Assembly (NCBI GenBank): GCA_021810045.1
Contig: JAJZJR010000011.1
Location: forward strand, 1-64,000
DNA length: 64,000 nt
Source of the DNA: Thermoplasmata archaeon
GTDB lineage: Archaea; Thermoplasmatota; Thermoplasmata; Thermoplasmatales; Thermoplasmataceae
Direction of reading: 5' to 3'
Shown: positions 16,192-24,471 of the stretch, piece after piece
Layout: each line of letters opens with the position of its first letter
Numbering within the stretch: the first letter of the stretch is position 1
Position numbers and translations under genes: made by a program
Notes under the pieces: model-generated
What the model was told of the DNA's origin: nothing
Seen by the model: the letters and a program-made list of their open reading frames with translations, nothing else
The model's database searches: none

Positions 16192-16542
16192 ATGGCATCA
16201 GGAGGAAGAAAGTTGAGATGGGATGAAATAAAGAAAGAACCCATGGGAGAAGGAATAACCAGAAAGGTGATCCATGGGAAGAACATCACACTGGCAAGAA
16301 TATCTGTGGATGCCGGAAGAACAGTTCCGGAACACTCACATCACAATGAACAGATTTCCTATGTTCTCGAAGGCAGGCTGACGTTCAACATTGAAGGAAA
16401 AATATCAGAAGCGGCTCCAGGTGATATATTCGTAATACCCCCTGGCACAATGCACAAAGTTACTGCAAGAGAACCATCAGTAGTCCTTGATACGTTCAGC
16501 CCTCCTAGAGATGACTGGATAAAAACAAAAGACACCGCCTGA
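16192..16542 (+). CDS. small single-domain cupin protein
   Basis: The 116-residue protein is one cupin barrel. Motif 1 is PEHSHHNEQISYVLEGRLTF (near residues 46-65) with two metal-ligand histidines and a Glu-like position, and motif 2 is PGDIFVIPPGTMHKV with the last His. It should bind a divalent metal. The substrate is not inferable; many stand-alone cupins of this size are dioxygenases, isomerases or sugar-binding regulators. It follows the YchF gene after 34 nt and may share its transcript. Confidence 0.88.
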   Translation: MASGGRKLRWDEIKKEPMGEGITRKVIHGKNITLARISVDAGRTVPEHSHHNEQISYVLEGRLTFNIEGKISEAAPGDIFVIPPGTMHKVTAREPSVVLDTFSPPRDDWIKTKDTA

Positions 16543-16670
16543 GGAAACACCAACATTTTTTGGCAAACTGTTCATGCATGCCCAAAAAGTCAACGAATCA
16601 AAGGCGTTATATATCGTTTAGCATATCCCATGCCTGCTCAATTAAATTCAAGTAAGTCATAGGTGGTATA

Positions 16671-17099
16671 TTGGCGAACGGTATTAACGCTGGAAACAAG
16701 CTAAAAGCGACAAGAAAAAAATTCAGATGGTCTGACTCAAAGTACAAGAAGAGAGTCCTGAACCTCAAGAAGAAAAGTGATCCTCTGGAAGGTGCACCAT
16801 CTGCCAAAGGAATAGTCATTGAAAAGATCGGTATTGAGGCAAAGCAGCCTAACTCAGCTATAAGGAAGTGTGTCAAACTCCAGCTGATTAAGAACGGAAG
16901 GCAGATTACTGCATTCGCACCAGGCGATGGAGCCATCAACTACATCGATGAACACGATGAAGTTACTGTGGAAGGAATCAGAGGAAGACAGGGAAGAAGT
17001 AAAGGAGATATCCCTGGAGTCAGATTCAAGGTTTCCAAGGTTAACGGAATTTCACTCCTTGAACTTGTCAAGGGAAGAAAGGAGAAGACGGTGAGATAA
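16671..17099 (+). CDS. rps12: small-subunit ribosomal protein S12 (uS12)
   Basis: The 142-residue protein is the archaeal uS12, with the decoding-centre loop [19 protein letters not shown] and the second conserved segment [18 protein letters not shown]. Start is a TTG preceded by a GGTGGT ribosome-binding site six nucleotides upstream. The stop codon overlaps the rps7 start by one base (17099), so the two are translationally coupled. The usual downstream partners EF-2 and EF-1alpha are not here, as the pair is followed by unrelated minus-strand genes. Confidence 0.97.
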   Translation: MANGINAGNKLKATRKKFRWSDSKYKKRVLNLKKKSDPLEGAPSAKGIVIEKIGIEAKQPNSAIRKCVKLQLIKNGRQITAFAPGDGAINYIDEHDEVTVEGIRGRQGRSKGDIPGVRFKVSKVNGISLLELVKGRKEKTVR

Positions 17100-17665
17100 T
17101 GCCGGAACTCAAATTACTTGGAGAATTTTCAATCAACGAAGTGCAGATCCATGATGCAGGTCTTTCCAGTTACATAAACCTCACAGCAAATGTTAACCTG
17201 CACAGTGGTGGAAGGTATTCAAGCTACTCTGCAGGAAAGAGGAATGTCAACACTGTTGAGAGACTTCTCAACAAGCTCATGAGATCAGAGAAGTGGACCG
17301 GCAAGAAATACAGTGCTTACAGAGTACTCAAGGAAGCCTTTGATCTCGTTGCAGAGAAAACAAAACAGAACCCGGTTCAGATTCTTGTCAACGCAATTGA
17401 AAACGCGGCTCCCAGGGAAGAAGTAACAAGACTGAAATACGGTGGAATTGCAGTTCCTAAAGCCGTCGATGTCTCTCCTTCAAGAAGGGTGGATGTGGCA
17501 CTGAGAAACATTGCAGTTGGAGCCACCAATGCATCATTCAAGAACAAAAAACCAATAGCAAACTGCCTCGCGGATGAAATTATGAACGCGGGCAGAAACG
17601 ACGCCTCATCTTTTGCGGTGAGCAAGAAAGAAGAAATGGAAAGAATTGCAGCATCAGCAAGGTAA
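17099..17665 (+). CDS. rps7: small-subunit ribosomal protein S7 (uS7)
   Basis: The 188-residue protein is archaeal uS7, which nucleates folding of the 16S rRNA 3' domain. Recognisable segments are [17 protein letters not shown]-like in the first third, [18 protein letters not shown] near the middle, and the C-terminal [16 protein letters not shown]. Length is as expected for archaea. It is coupled to rps12, with ATG sharing a base with the preceding stop. Confidence 0.97.
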   Translation: MPELKLLGEFSINEVQIHDAGLSSYINLTANVNLHSGGRYSSYSAGKRNVNTVERLLNKLMRSEKWTGKKYSAYRVLKEAFDLVAEKTKQNPVQILVNAIENAAPREEVTRLKYGGIAVPKAVDVSPSRRVDVALRNIAVGATNASFKNKKPIANCLADEIMNAGRNDASSFAVSKKEEMERIAASAR

Positions 17666-17698
17666 TCCCCTGGCTGTCTGCAAAAAACCACCTTTTTC

Positions 17699-18610
17699 TT
17701 ATTTTTTACAAATATAATCGAGAAGTTTTACTTCAGTTCCAGGAAACCCATGGGACAGAAACAGGGTAATTTCCTCAGCAGTTCTTGTATAACCGGAACA
17801 AATAAGATCCGCCAGATCCCTCAATGCATCAATTTTTTGTGTACCATGGAGAATGAATTCGCTTTCCTCCCTGTATTTTTCAGGGAAATCTGAACAGACC
17901 AGATCAGACCCAAGAATCATGGAAGGATCCAGTTCAGTGTTTCCTTGATACTTTGGGCCCAATGAGTTAATATGGGTTCCCGGTTTGATCCATTCTCTTC
18001 TTATCACCGGTGATCCAGAACCTGTCGCGGTTACCACAATATCTGCTTTTTTAACGGCCTCTTCGGGAGCATCAACCGGTTCAACATCTATTCCCAGTTC
18101 AACTGAAAGCTTCCGGGTATCTTTCGCCAATTCAACACTGTTACGTCTGTAGGCATGGATTCTTTCTATATTCCTTACTACACAGGCTGCTTTTGCCTGC
18201 ATAATTCCCTGCTTTCCGAACCCGATTATTCCCAGCACCTTCGAATCCTTTCTAGAGAGAAGATCAATTGCTGCTCCTCCAATGGCAGCTGTTCTTAGTA
18301 TGCCAAGGTAATTTCCAATGCTGAGGCATTCAATCCTTCCCGTTGCAGTATCCCAGACAGAAACAAGCTGGTCGCTTTCCTGCAGCCCAGTGAGGTAAAG
18401 CCTCAGGCCCATAATATTTTCATCGGGAAATCCACCGGGAGTCCAGACAAGGGAGGTGTCCCCCATGTTAATCCCTGATCTCAAAGGCTGCGTGACTCTG
18501 CCATTATGTTTGTCAAGAAAAGCATCCCTGATTACTTCTATTGCTTCCTTCACGCTTACTGATTTCCTTATATCCTCATCATACAGGATTAATGGGACTT
18601 TCCTGTTCAT
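17699..18610 (-). CDS. ornithine cyclodeaminase/mu-crystallin family dehydrogenase (1)
   Basis: The roughly 303-residue protein has the family's N-terminal domain with the conserved GHNGRVTQPLRS-like region and a Rossmann fold with GIIGFGKQGIMQA. Family members include ornithine cyclodeaminase, alanine dehydrogenase and imine reductases; the sequence alone does not decide. The ATG at 18610 is preferred because MNRKVPLILYDEDI matches the family N terminus. An in-frame TTG at 18676 overlaps the stop of the upstream gene and would add 22 residues of unlike sequence. The upstream membrane gene may be co-transcribed. Confidence 0.85.
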   Translation of the reverse strand: MNRKVPLILYDEDIRKSVSVKEAIEVIRDAFLDKHNGRVTQPLRSGINMGDTSLVWTPGGFPDENIMGLRLYLTGLQESDQLVSVWDTATGRIECLSIGNYLGILRTAAIGGAAIDLLSRKDSKVLGIIGFGKQGIMQAKAACVVRNIERIHAYRRNSVELAKDTRKLSVELGIDVEPVDAPEEAVKKADIVVTATGSGSPVIRREWIKPGTHINSLGPKYQGNTELDPSMILGSDLVCSDFPEKYREESEFILHGTQKIDALRDLADLICSGYTRTAEEITLFLSHGFPGTEVKLLDYICKK

Positions 18611-18672
18611 GTAAGAATCAGATTGTTCCTCTTGGCAATAAAACCATGGTTTACAAATTTTAGAAAGTGTCT

Positions 18673-19212
18673 TCAAAAGAACTGAAGCAGGGTTGCTAAA
18701 GCAACTATAACAACAAGAAGTGCCATGGAGATGAAAGAGAATGCATGTGTTATTCTCCTGATCCTCTTGACCTCGTCCAGTTTTCCCTCTCTGGCAAGCC
18801 TCATGATCTTCCTGCCGTGGTAGATGTTGTTCGTGTATATCATGACAATGTCCACACCAACTACAATTATCTTAGTCAGGAGGATATTTCCGCCGGTTGT
18901 GTCAACGAGATTGGAGATATTGCCATGTAGATATCCATATGCGAGGTAAAGGCCTGTAAGGACAAGTAAAGTAAGTGAGAGATGTGTGAAATATGCGAAA
19001 CGTTTTGCGATCCTGCCAACAATCCTTGTCCGTTCCTTCTCATCTTCTGTTAATTCATAGGATGCAGGCCACACAACAACCCAGATAAAGAAGGATCCCC
19101 CTATGAACATTATTGCAAAGAACAGGTGTATTCCAAGTGCGATTGCAGTGAGGGGGAACATGAAGGTATATAGTGAATGGGATTTTATTTCTTTCCCGCT
19201 CCATTCATCCAA
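18673..19212 (-). CDS. four-helix membrane protein, CopD/DUF2269-like
   Basis: The 179-residue protein has four hydrophobic helices (about 14-45, 70-95, 110-135 and 150-177). The first helix carries GIHLFFAIMFIGGSFF, similar to the H-x6-IGG motif of CopD and related heme- or copper-associated membrane proteins, and FAYFTH places a second His near the membrane. The cytoplasmic loop is strongly charged. The exact function is unknown; a role in redox or metal handling is inferred. The gene lies before the OCD-family gene on the same strand. Confidence 0.7.
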   Translation of the reverse strand: MDEWSGKEIKSHSLYTFMFPLTAIALGIHLFFAIMFIGGSFFIWVVVWPASYELTEDEKERTRIVGRIAKRFAYFTHLSLTLLVLTGLYLAYGYLHGNISNLVDTTGGNILLTKIIVVGVDIVMIYTNNIYHGRKIMRLAREGKLDEVKRIRRITHAFSFISMALLVVIVALATLLQFF

Positions 19213-19282
19213 AGAGATACCAAAGAAAAGTCATTAGCTCCATAACGGTTTTAACCCGGATTGAGTTAGACAATGGATCATT

Positions 19283-20200
19283 ATGCCAGTCATAATTATT
19301 GAGGATCCACCTAAAAACATGAGGCCAAATGGGGCCATCAGGGCAGATGTCGCATGGAAACTTTTCCTCCCTGACTTCATGGGAGATATCCCGCCCATTG
19401 GTAAGGGTAAAATGGAGCCCATAAGACATTGGCTCTGGGGAGAACTTTCAAAGAAACACGGGTTCATGAGGGATGAAGAGTCCGCAACATCCCATATCCT
19501 TACACCTCCACTTACACCAGAAGGCAGGGAATTCCTGATCAGGACTTGTTCTCTCTGGACAAACAGTGTATACGTGATCGAAGCAAAGGGGAACCAGGTG
19601 GATATATCAGTAACTGGAGAGAACCTCTGGACACCGCCTGTGGTCAACGTAAACGGCAGGCCACCTGTGCACAGTGCTTTTTCAAAACTCACAGGTGGTG
19701 AAGAAGGAGATCGTGACACTCATTTCTCCCCGCTGCTTGGAGCAGGTAAATCCTATGTCAGGGCTTACAACATTGAGACAAACGGGACATATGCGAGATT
19801 CCACAGCCATACAGCCAGGGAAGAGCTTTACCTCATATTGAAGGGGAAAGGAACCATAAGGATAGGTGCCCACAATGTATCAGTAAAGGAAGGGGACCTG
19901 ATTGCAAAACCTACGGGACCTGACATATCAACCCAGTTCCTGGCAGATAAGGGCGAGTCAATGAGAGTCCTGGATATTGAGATATGGCCGGACGATGAAA
20001 GAACATCCAAGGATGCGGTTCTCTACCCGGATCATGAAGAACTGGACCTCTTTGGACAGGGATGGAATTTCACTGTTCCCTCAGTAACAATAATAGATGC
20101 CCTGGATGCTATGTCACATTACGACACAGGATACAGAAGGAAGGCAGACGGGAGCTGGGAACCAAAGGATATTCCAGGCCACAGGAAAAGAGAAAAGTGA
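19283..20200 (+). CDS. cupin-domain protein, 305 aa
   Basis: An N-terminal part of about 145 residues without clear motifs precedes a cupin barrel. Motif 1 is TYARFHSHTAREELYLILKG (about residues 174-193) with two His and one Glu, and motif 2 lies around KEGDLIAKPTGPDISTQF, where the final ligand is less clear because Gly/Pro replace the expected His. The C-terminal region is acidic and aromatic. It resembles cupin proteins found near sugar or amino-acid metabolic genes, but no substrate can be named. It is transcribed divergently from the membrane gene at 18673. Confidence 0.8.
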   Translation: MPVIIIEDPPKNMRPNGAIRADVAWKLFLPDFMGDIPPIGKGKMEPIRHWLWGELSKKHGFMRDEESATSHILTPPLTPEGREFLIRTCSLWTNSVYVIEAKGNQVDISVTGENLWTPPVVNVNGRPPVHSAFSKLTGGEEGDRDTHFSPLLGAGKSYVRAYNIETNGTYARFHSHTAREELYLILKGKGTIRIGAHNVSVKEGDLIAKPTGPDISTQFLADKGESMRVLDIEIWPDDERTSKDAVLYPDHEELDLFGQGWNFTVPSVTIIDALDAMSHYDTGYRRKADGSWEPKDIPGHRKREK

Positions 20201-20204
20201 GGAG

Positions 20205-20759
20205 CTAGAATTCCATCTCCCCTGATTTTACGACTTCTGCAAATTCACCGTTTATCGAGGCAAGATTAATCTCATGTACAAGCTGTGCAGGAAACTTTCT
20301 ACCGTCCAGCCATTTCTTTTCATGGGCTGCACATGCATCTTCAATTATGAAGGACTTGAATCCCAGATTGCCGGACATTCTTGCAGTGGTACTTACGCAA
20401 TGATCAGTTACTAAACCCATGTAATAGACAGGAGGTTCTCCCATCTCCCGAAGTATCTTTTCAAGATCCGTTCCAATAAACGCGCTGTTTACGTGTTTTG
20501 TTATGATCCTTTCGCCTTCAAGGGGTTTTACTTCATCCTTGAACTCAAATGTTTCCTTTCCATGGTGAAGCACTGAATTTGGATTTCTTGAGTCGTGTCT
20601 CACGTGAATGACAGTTAGCCCATGCTTCCTGAATTCATCAAGAATCTTTTTCATGTTTTTCTCTGCATCCGGGTTGTTTCTCTCTCCCCATCCAGGTTCT
20701 GAGAACCCTTTCTGGGCATCAATTATTACAAGCACGGAATCAGGTGTAACTTTTGCCAT
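20205..20759 (-). CDS. isochorismatase-fold cysteine hydrolase (nicotinamidase-like)
   Basis: The 184-residue protein has the catalytic triad of the fold: D14 (VIIDAQKGF), K88 (IITKHVNSAF) and C121 (LVTDHCVSTTARMS). This triad is used by nicotinamidases, N-carbamoylsarcosine amidases and ureidoacrylate hydrolases. The typical nicotinamidase metal site DxHxH after the Asp is partly present as HVRHDSR. The stop lies five bases after the cupin stop on the other strand, a tight convergent arrangement. Confidence 0.88.
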   Translation of the reverse strand: MAKVTPDSVLVIIDAQKGFSEPGWGERNNPDAEKNMKKILDEFRKHGLTVIHVRHDSRNPNSVLHHGKETFEFKDEVKPLEGERIITKHVNSAFIGTDLEKILREMGEPPVYYMGLVTDHCVSTTARMSGNLGFKSFIIEDACAAHEKKWLDGRKFPAQLVHEINLASINGEFAEVVKSGEMEF

Positions 20760-20834
20760 GGTTCATTGAAGCAACCGGGCAATTAAAAGAATCGGTTCAG
20801 AAATGCCTCAAATAAGGTGTTTATATGCTCAGGA

Positions 20835-21110
20835 TTATGAAGAACGGGAGGCTTTTTTTCCTATTATCAGATCCACTAAATACACAATTGCAACCGTAAG
20901 GCTTGCAACACTGATTCCAAACGAGACAAAATAAGCCGGTGGATTGTTGCTGAAAATTAGGGCTCCCTTGTATGAAGTTCCATGGATCAAGAGCTGGAAG
21001 GGCCCGAACGCTATGAAGGTGACTATCCACCACATGATGGCTCTGCCCCTGTTCCAGTTCCACTTCCTTTCAAATCTGATCTTCAACATTGAAATTAAGA
21101 GATTATCCAA
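20835..21110 (-). CDS. small membrane protein with two helices, 91 aa
   Basis: The protein has a basic N-terminal segment (MLKIRFERKWNWNRG) followed by two hydrophobic helices (about residues 24-43 and 58-82) and a basic end (GKKASRSS). I recognise no family. ATG at 21086 is a possible shorter start. It lies between an isochorismatase-fold gene and the divergent dys gene. Confidence 0.55.
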   Translation of the reverse strand: MDNLLISMLKIRFERKWNWNRGRAIMWWIVTFIAFGPFQLLIHGTSYKGALIFSNNPPAYFVSFGISVASLTVAIVYLVDLIIGKKASRSS

Positions 21111-21214
21111 TAAAAAGATTGGCCAGTTCAGGAAACAGCAGCAGTCACTGCAAAACTTTCTGGAAAATTCCGTTTATAATAAGAATTTAAGACAGGAAAC
21201 CATAAAGGGGTATA

Positions 21215-22147
21215 ATGACCAGGGAAGATTTACTTTCAAAACCTGTAAAGGACCTGAAAATTAACGGTTCAACCACTCTGAAGGAACTTATGGAGCAATT
21301 CTCGGAATCAGGAGGATTCACATCTGCAAAGCTGGGAACAGCGTACTCAATTCTCGATAAGATATTCAAGGAGGAGAATACAACATTCCTGTCATTTCCT
21401 GCCGACATAATATCCACCGGAACCAGGGGCCTAATCAATGAAATGGTGAAGAGAAAGCTTGTTGATGTTATTATAACCACAAATGGCACTCTTGACCATG
21501 ATATTGCAAGGACTTTCATGAACTACTACTGCGGAACATTTGATTACAGTGACAGAGAGCTGAAGCATTTGTCCATAAACAGGCTTGGGAACGTCTTCGT
21601 CCCCGATGAAAGCTACGGGGAGATCATAGAAGCCAAGGTACAGCCAATACTGGATGAGCTCTATCTCAAGAAGAAGGAATGGGGAGGTGCCGAACTTCTT
21701 GCTGAATTCGGGTCAAGGCTCAATGATGAATCATCCATTTTATACAACGCGTCTAAGAACGGAATACCAATTTATGTGCCCGGCATGACGGACGGGTCAT
21801 TCGGTTCACAGCTCTGGTCCTTTTATGAAAGAAACAGGGATTTCAAGATCAATCTCCTGCAGGATGAACACGAACTTTCAGACATCATTTTCGACGCCAG
21901 GAAAACAGGTGCACTGATGATTGGCGGCGGAATCTCCAAGCATCATACAATATGGTGGAACCAGTTCAGGGGAGGTCTTGAATATGCTGTTTATCTGACC
22001 ACTGCACAGGAATATGATGGTTCACTTTCAGGTGCGAAGCTGGAGGAAGCCATTTCATGGAAAAAGATGAGGGAAGATGCTGACTTCGTAAATGTTTACG
22101 GGGATGCAACATCACTCCTGCCCCTGCTCATAGGGCCTTTTCTTTAA
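21215..22147 (+). CDS. dys: deoxyhypusine synthase
   Basis: The enzyme moves the aminobutyl group of spermidine to a lysine of aIF5A, the first step of hypusine formation. The 310-residue protein has the NAD-binding stretches TFLSFPADIISTGTRG and ALMIGGGISKHHT, and the active-site segment AISWKKM in which K284 matches the catalytic lysine of the SWGK motif; here the residue before it is Lys instead of Gly. Length is typical for archaeal enzymes. A TATA-like TTTATAATAAG lies about 30-40 nt upstream. Confidence 0.94.
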   Translation: MTREDLLSKPVKDLKINGSTTLKELMEQFSESGGFTSAKLGTAYSILDKIFKEENTTFLSFPADIISTGTRGLINEMVKRKLVDVIITTNGTLDHDIARTFMNYYCGTFDYSDRELKHLSINRLGNVFVPDESYGEIIEAKVQPILDELYLKKKEWGGAELLAEFGSRLNDESSILYNASKNGIPIYVPGMTDGSFGSQLWSFYERNRDFKINLLQDEHELSDIIFDARKTGALMIGGGISKHHTIWWNQFRGGLEYAVYLTTAQEYDGSLSGAKLEEAISWKKMREDADFVNVYGDATSLLPLLIGPFL

Positions 22148-22148
22148 T

Positions 22149-22445
22149 TTATATATATTTTAACCATTCCATTATTGGATCATCTTCATCCTGGAGCTCA
22201 GAACTTGTCTCCCCGAATGAGCTTATGGTCTTGAACTTGCTGAAGTATATTCTTCCTTCTTTTTCAACACCGTACATTATATGTTCTACTGCCTGCCCAT
22301 CCGGAAGGTGTGATATGGCCTCCGGAAATTCAGGTGAAAAATGCACTTCTATGCTGTCTCCGTCCTGTTCAAGCCAGTATGAATTGTTCTGCCCTATGTA
22401 GTCTTTCAGCTTTTGTGCCTCTATTGAGGGACCCATAGCGGGCAT
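22149..22445 (-). CDS. hypothetical acidic protein, about 98 aa
   Basis: I do not recognise this protein. It is acidic and aromatic with segments KLKDYIGQNNSYWLEQDGD and GRIYFSKFKTISSF, and no membrane segment. The frame extends to an ATG at 22532, but that start would overlap the start of the divergent gene at 22527. The internal ATG at 22445 leaves room for promoters and is preferred. It ends one base after the dys stop on the opposite strand. Confidence 0.5.
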   Translation of the reverse strand: MPAMGPSIEAQKLKDYIGQNNSYWLEQDGDSIEVHFSPEFPEAISHLPDGQAVEHIMYGVEKEGRIYFSKFKTISSFGETSSELQDEDDPIMEWLKYI

Positions 22446-22526
22446 ATTTTCTGATGGCTCTAATACATTATGATCTTTCGGGGCTGAAGAAGAAAACTCA
22501 TTTTTATCAGGAAGACATGTGCATAT

Positions 22527-23444
22527 ATGCATTACATAACAGAGCAGGATGTTGAAAAGAATCTTGGAATAAAAGAGACTGTTGACATTCTTGAAGAGGC
22601 ATTTGAATCATTTTCATCAGGCACATCATTCTACAGGCCAAGAGAGAGGATTATTTTTGAGGGATCGGTGTTCAACACCATGCCCGGAGTGTTTCAGCAC
22701 AGGAACCTTGCAGGGCTTAAGACCTACTTTGCCAACAAAAACGGTGCAAGGTTTGTTGTCATAATATTTGACACAAACAAAGCAGAACTTCTTGCAGTAA
22801 TAGAGGCTGACAGGCTGGGACAGATAAGGACAGGAGCTCTCCCTGCCATGGTTACAAGAAGGATGCTCAAGAAGAAGAACCAGGGATTCTGCGTAATAGG
22901 ATCAGGATACCAGGCTGAAACACAACTGGAGGCCATGGCATCTGTATTTGACCTGGACAGCATATCTGTTTATTCCAGGACATTCAGCAATGCCAGAAAA
23001 TTCGCTGAAAGGATGCAGCAAAAGACCGGTCTCGAGATCAAGGCTTACGAAAATGTCTCCCAGGCACTTAAGGATGCAACAATTGTCAACACCATAACAG
23101 ATTCCAACAATTCCATATTTGGAAGGAAGGACCTCGGGGATGAATATCATGTGAACCTCTGCGGCGGAAATATTCCAAGCAGGAGGGAGGCTGATGAAGA
23201 TATATTCCTGGACAGCGATCTTATTGTCATAGAGGATATGGAACAGGCAATGAAGGAGTCCGGTGAGATCATAAGCCTCATGAAGAATCATCCAGAGAAG
23301 AAAACAGTGGAGCTGGGTGATTTCATGAAACTGGAAAGAAATTCTCTCAATGAAAAAAAGAGGACAGTGTTCAAGACCATGGGAATAGGACTTGAGGATG
23401 TTGCTGCAGGTTATGTTCTCATGAAGAATATGGGAATCCTGTAA
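22527..23444 (+). CDS. ornithine cyclodeaminase/mu-crystallin family dehydrogenase (2)
   Basis: The 305-residue protein has the family features: the N-terminal FRPRERIIF-like strand, the IEADRLGQIRTGALPA segment (substrate pocket) and the Rossmann motif FCVIGSGYQAETQLEA. The QIRTGA block is close to the form found in archaeal alanine dehydrogenases and ornithine cyclodeaminases (RTGA). It is only distantly similar to the paralogue at 17699. A TATA-like TTTTTATC lies about 25 nt before the ATG, consistent with a leaderless mRNA. Confidence 0.87.
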   Translation: MHYITEQDVEKNLGIKETVDILEEAFESFSSGTSFYRPRERIIFEGSVFNTMPGVFQHRNLAGLKTYFANKNGARFVVIIFDTNKAELLAVIEADRLGQIRTGALPAMVTRRMLKKKNQGFCVIGSGYQAETQLEAMASVFDLDSISVYSRTFSNARKFAERMQQKTGLEIKAYENVSQALKDATIVNTITDSNNSIFGRKDLGDEYHVNLCGGNIPSRREADEDIFLDSDLIVIEDMEQAMKESGEIISLMKNHPEKKTVELGDFMKLERNSLNEKKRTVFKTMGIGLEDVAAGYVLMKNMGIL

Positions 23445-23454
23445 AATCCCTATA

Positions 23455-24366
23455 CTATTTCAGGAGGTCCTCCAGTGCATTTTCAAGTTCCGGGAACTTG
23501 AACTGGTATCCGATCTCCTCTGCTTTTCCCGGTACAACTTTCCTGCCGTTTGCAAGGATCTTTGATACCTCGCCCATCATGAGGCGCAGTATAGTTACAG
23601 GAATGGGTATCCTGGAAGGCTTTCCCATTACCTTTCCAAGGGTATTGGCAAAATCCCGCATTCTTGGAACCTCTGGTGCAGAGGCGTTTACTGGTCCGGA
23701 AACGGTATCCAGATCCAGGGTGTAAAGGATTATTCCAACCTCATCCTCAACATGTATCCATGGGAACCACTGATCGCCGGGTCTTATGGGTCCACCAATA
23801 CCGCGGTTGAAGGCATTCATCAACTGTGGAAGTGCCCCCGTTTCTTTGTCCAGGACTACACTGGTCCGTATATTTACCACTCTTGTTCCGCATTCCTGTG
23901 CCTTCAGTGCAGATTTCTCCCAGTCACTGACAAATTTTCCCCAGAAATCATTTCCTGAAGGGTAATCCTCTGCGACTATGTCATCATTCCACGTGTTGTA
24001 ACCATATATTCCAGCCGCAGATCCATTGATGAATACGGATGGTCTTGAATCGGCTCTGCAAATGGCATCAGCAATTCTTGCAGTTGCAATGACCCTGGAG
24101 TCAACAATTTCTCTCTTGTAGTCTCCTTTCCATTTCTGGAATATTGGTGCACCGCTGAAATTGAATACTGCATCAGATCCATCCACATGGGCCTGCCAGT
24201 CGTCTTTACTGTAATCCCACCGGTAATGTTCCTTGATATCAGGGAAGAGTTTTCTGCTCTTTTCCGGATCTCTCGCAAATATCCTGATGGTCCACCCATT
24301 ACCGGAAAGTCTCTGAATAACAGCCTGTCCAATCTGGCCAGTGGCGCCAAATACTGCAGCTGTCTT
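23455..24366 (-). pseudogene. TIGR01777-type NAD-dependent epimerase with disrupted start
   Basis: The longest frame with a usual start begins at GTG 24186 (243 codons) and lacks the nucleotide-binding end. The same frame is open back to 24366 and encodes it: KTAAVFGATGQIGQA and RIFARDPEKSRKLF. Directly before this, an ATG at 24378 is followed by an in-frame TGA (ATG GAC AAT TGA). Either one substitution (TGG to TGA) or one extra G (TTGAAAGACAG for TTGAAAACAG) would explain this; the second would give a natural MKTAAVFGATG start. The remainder is intact, including the TWNDDIVAEDYP and PWIHVEDEVG segments, so it is a recent lesion, a sequencing error or an unusual start. Confidence 0.7.
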
Positions 24367-24471
24367 TCAATTGTCCATGTTAAATTTATGTTATGGTGAC
24401 TATTTAAACTTGTTCAAGAAAGATATGATACTTTATCAAAAAAAGGAATGTTGGAAAATTGTGCCCGGTGA

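Noticed and set aside
24367-24369. TGA read as selenocysteine in the epimerase
   Set aside because: It is at codon 4, no conserved Cys/Sec is expected there, no SECIS-like hairpin is evident, and this archaeal group is not known to use selenocysteine.
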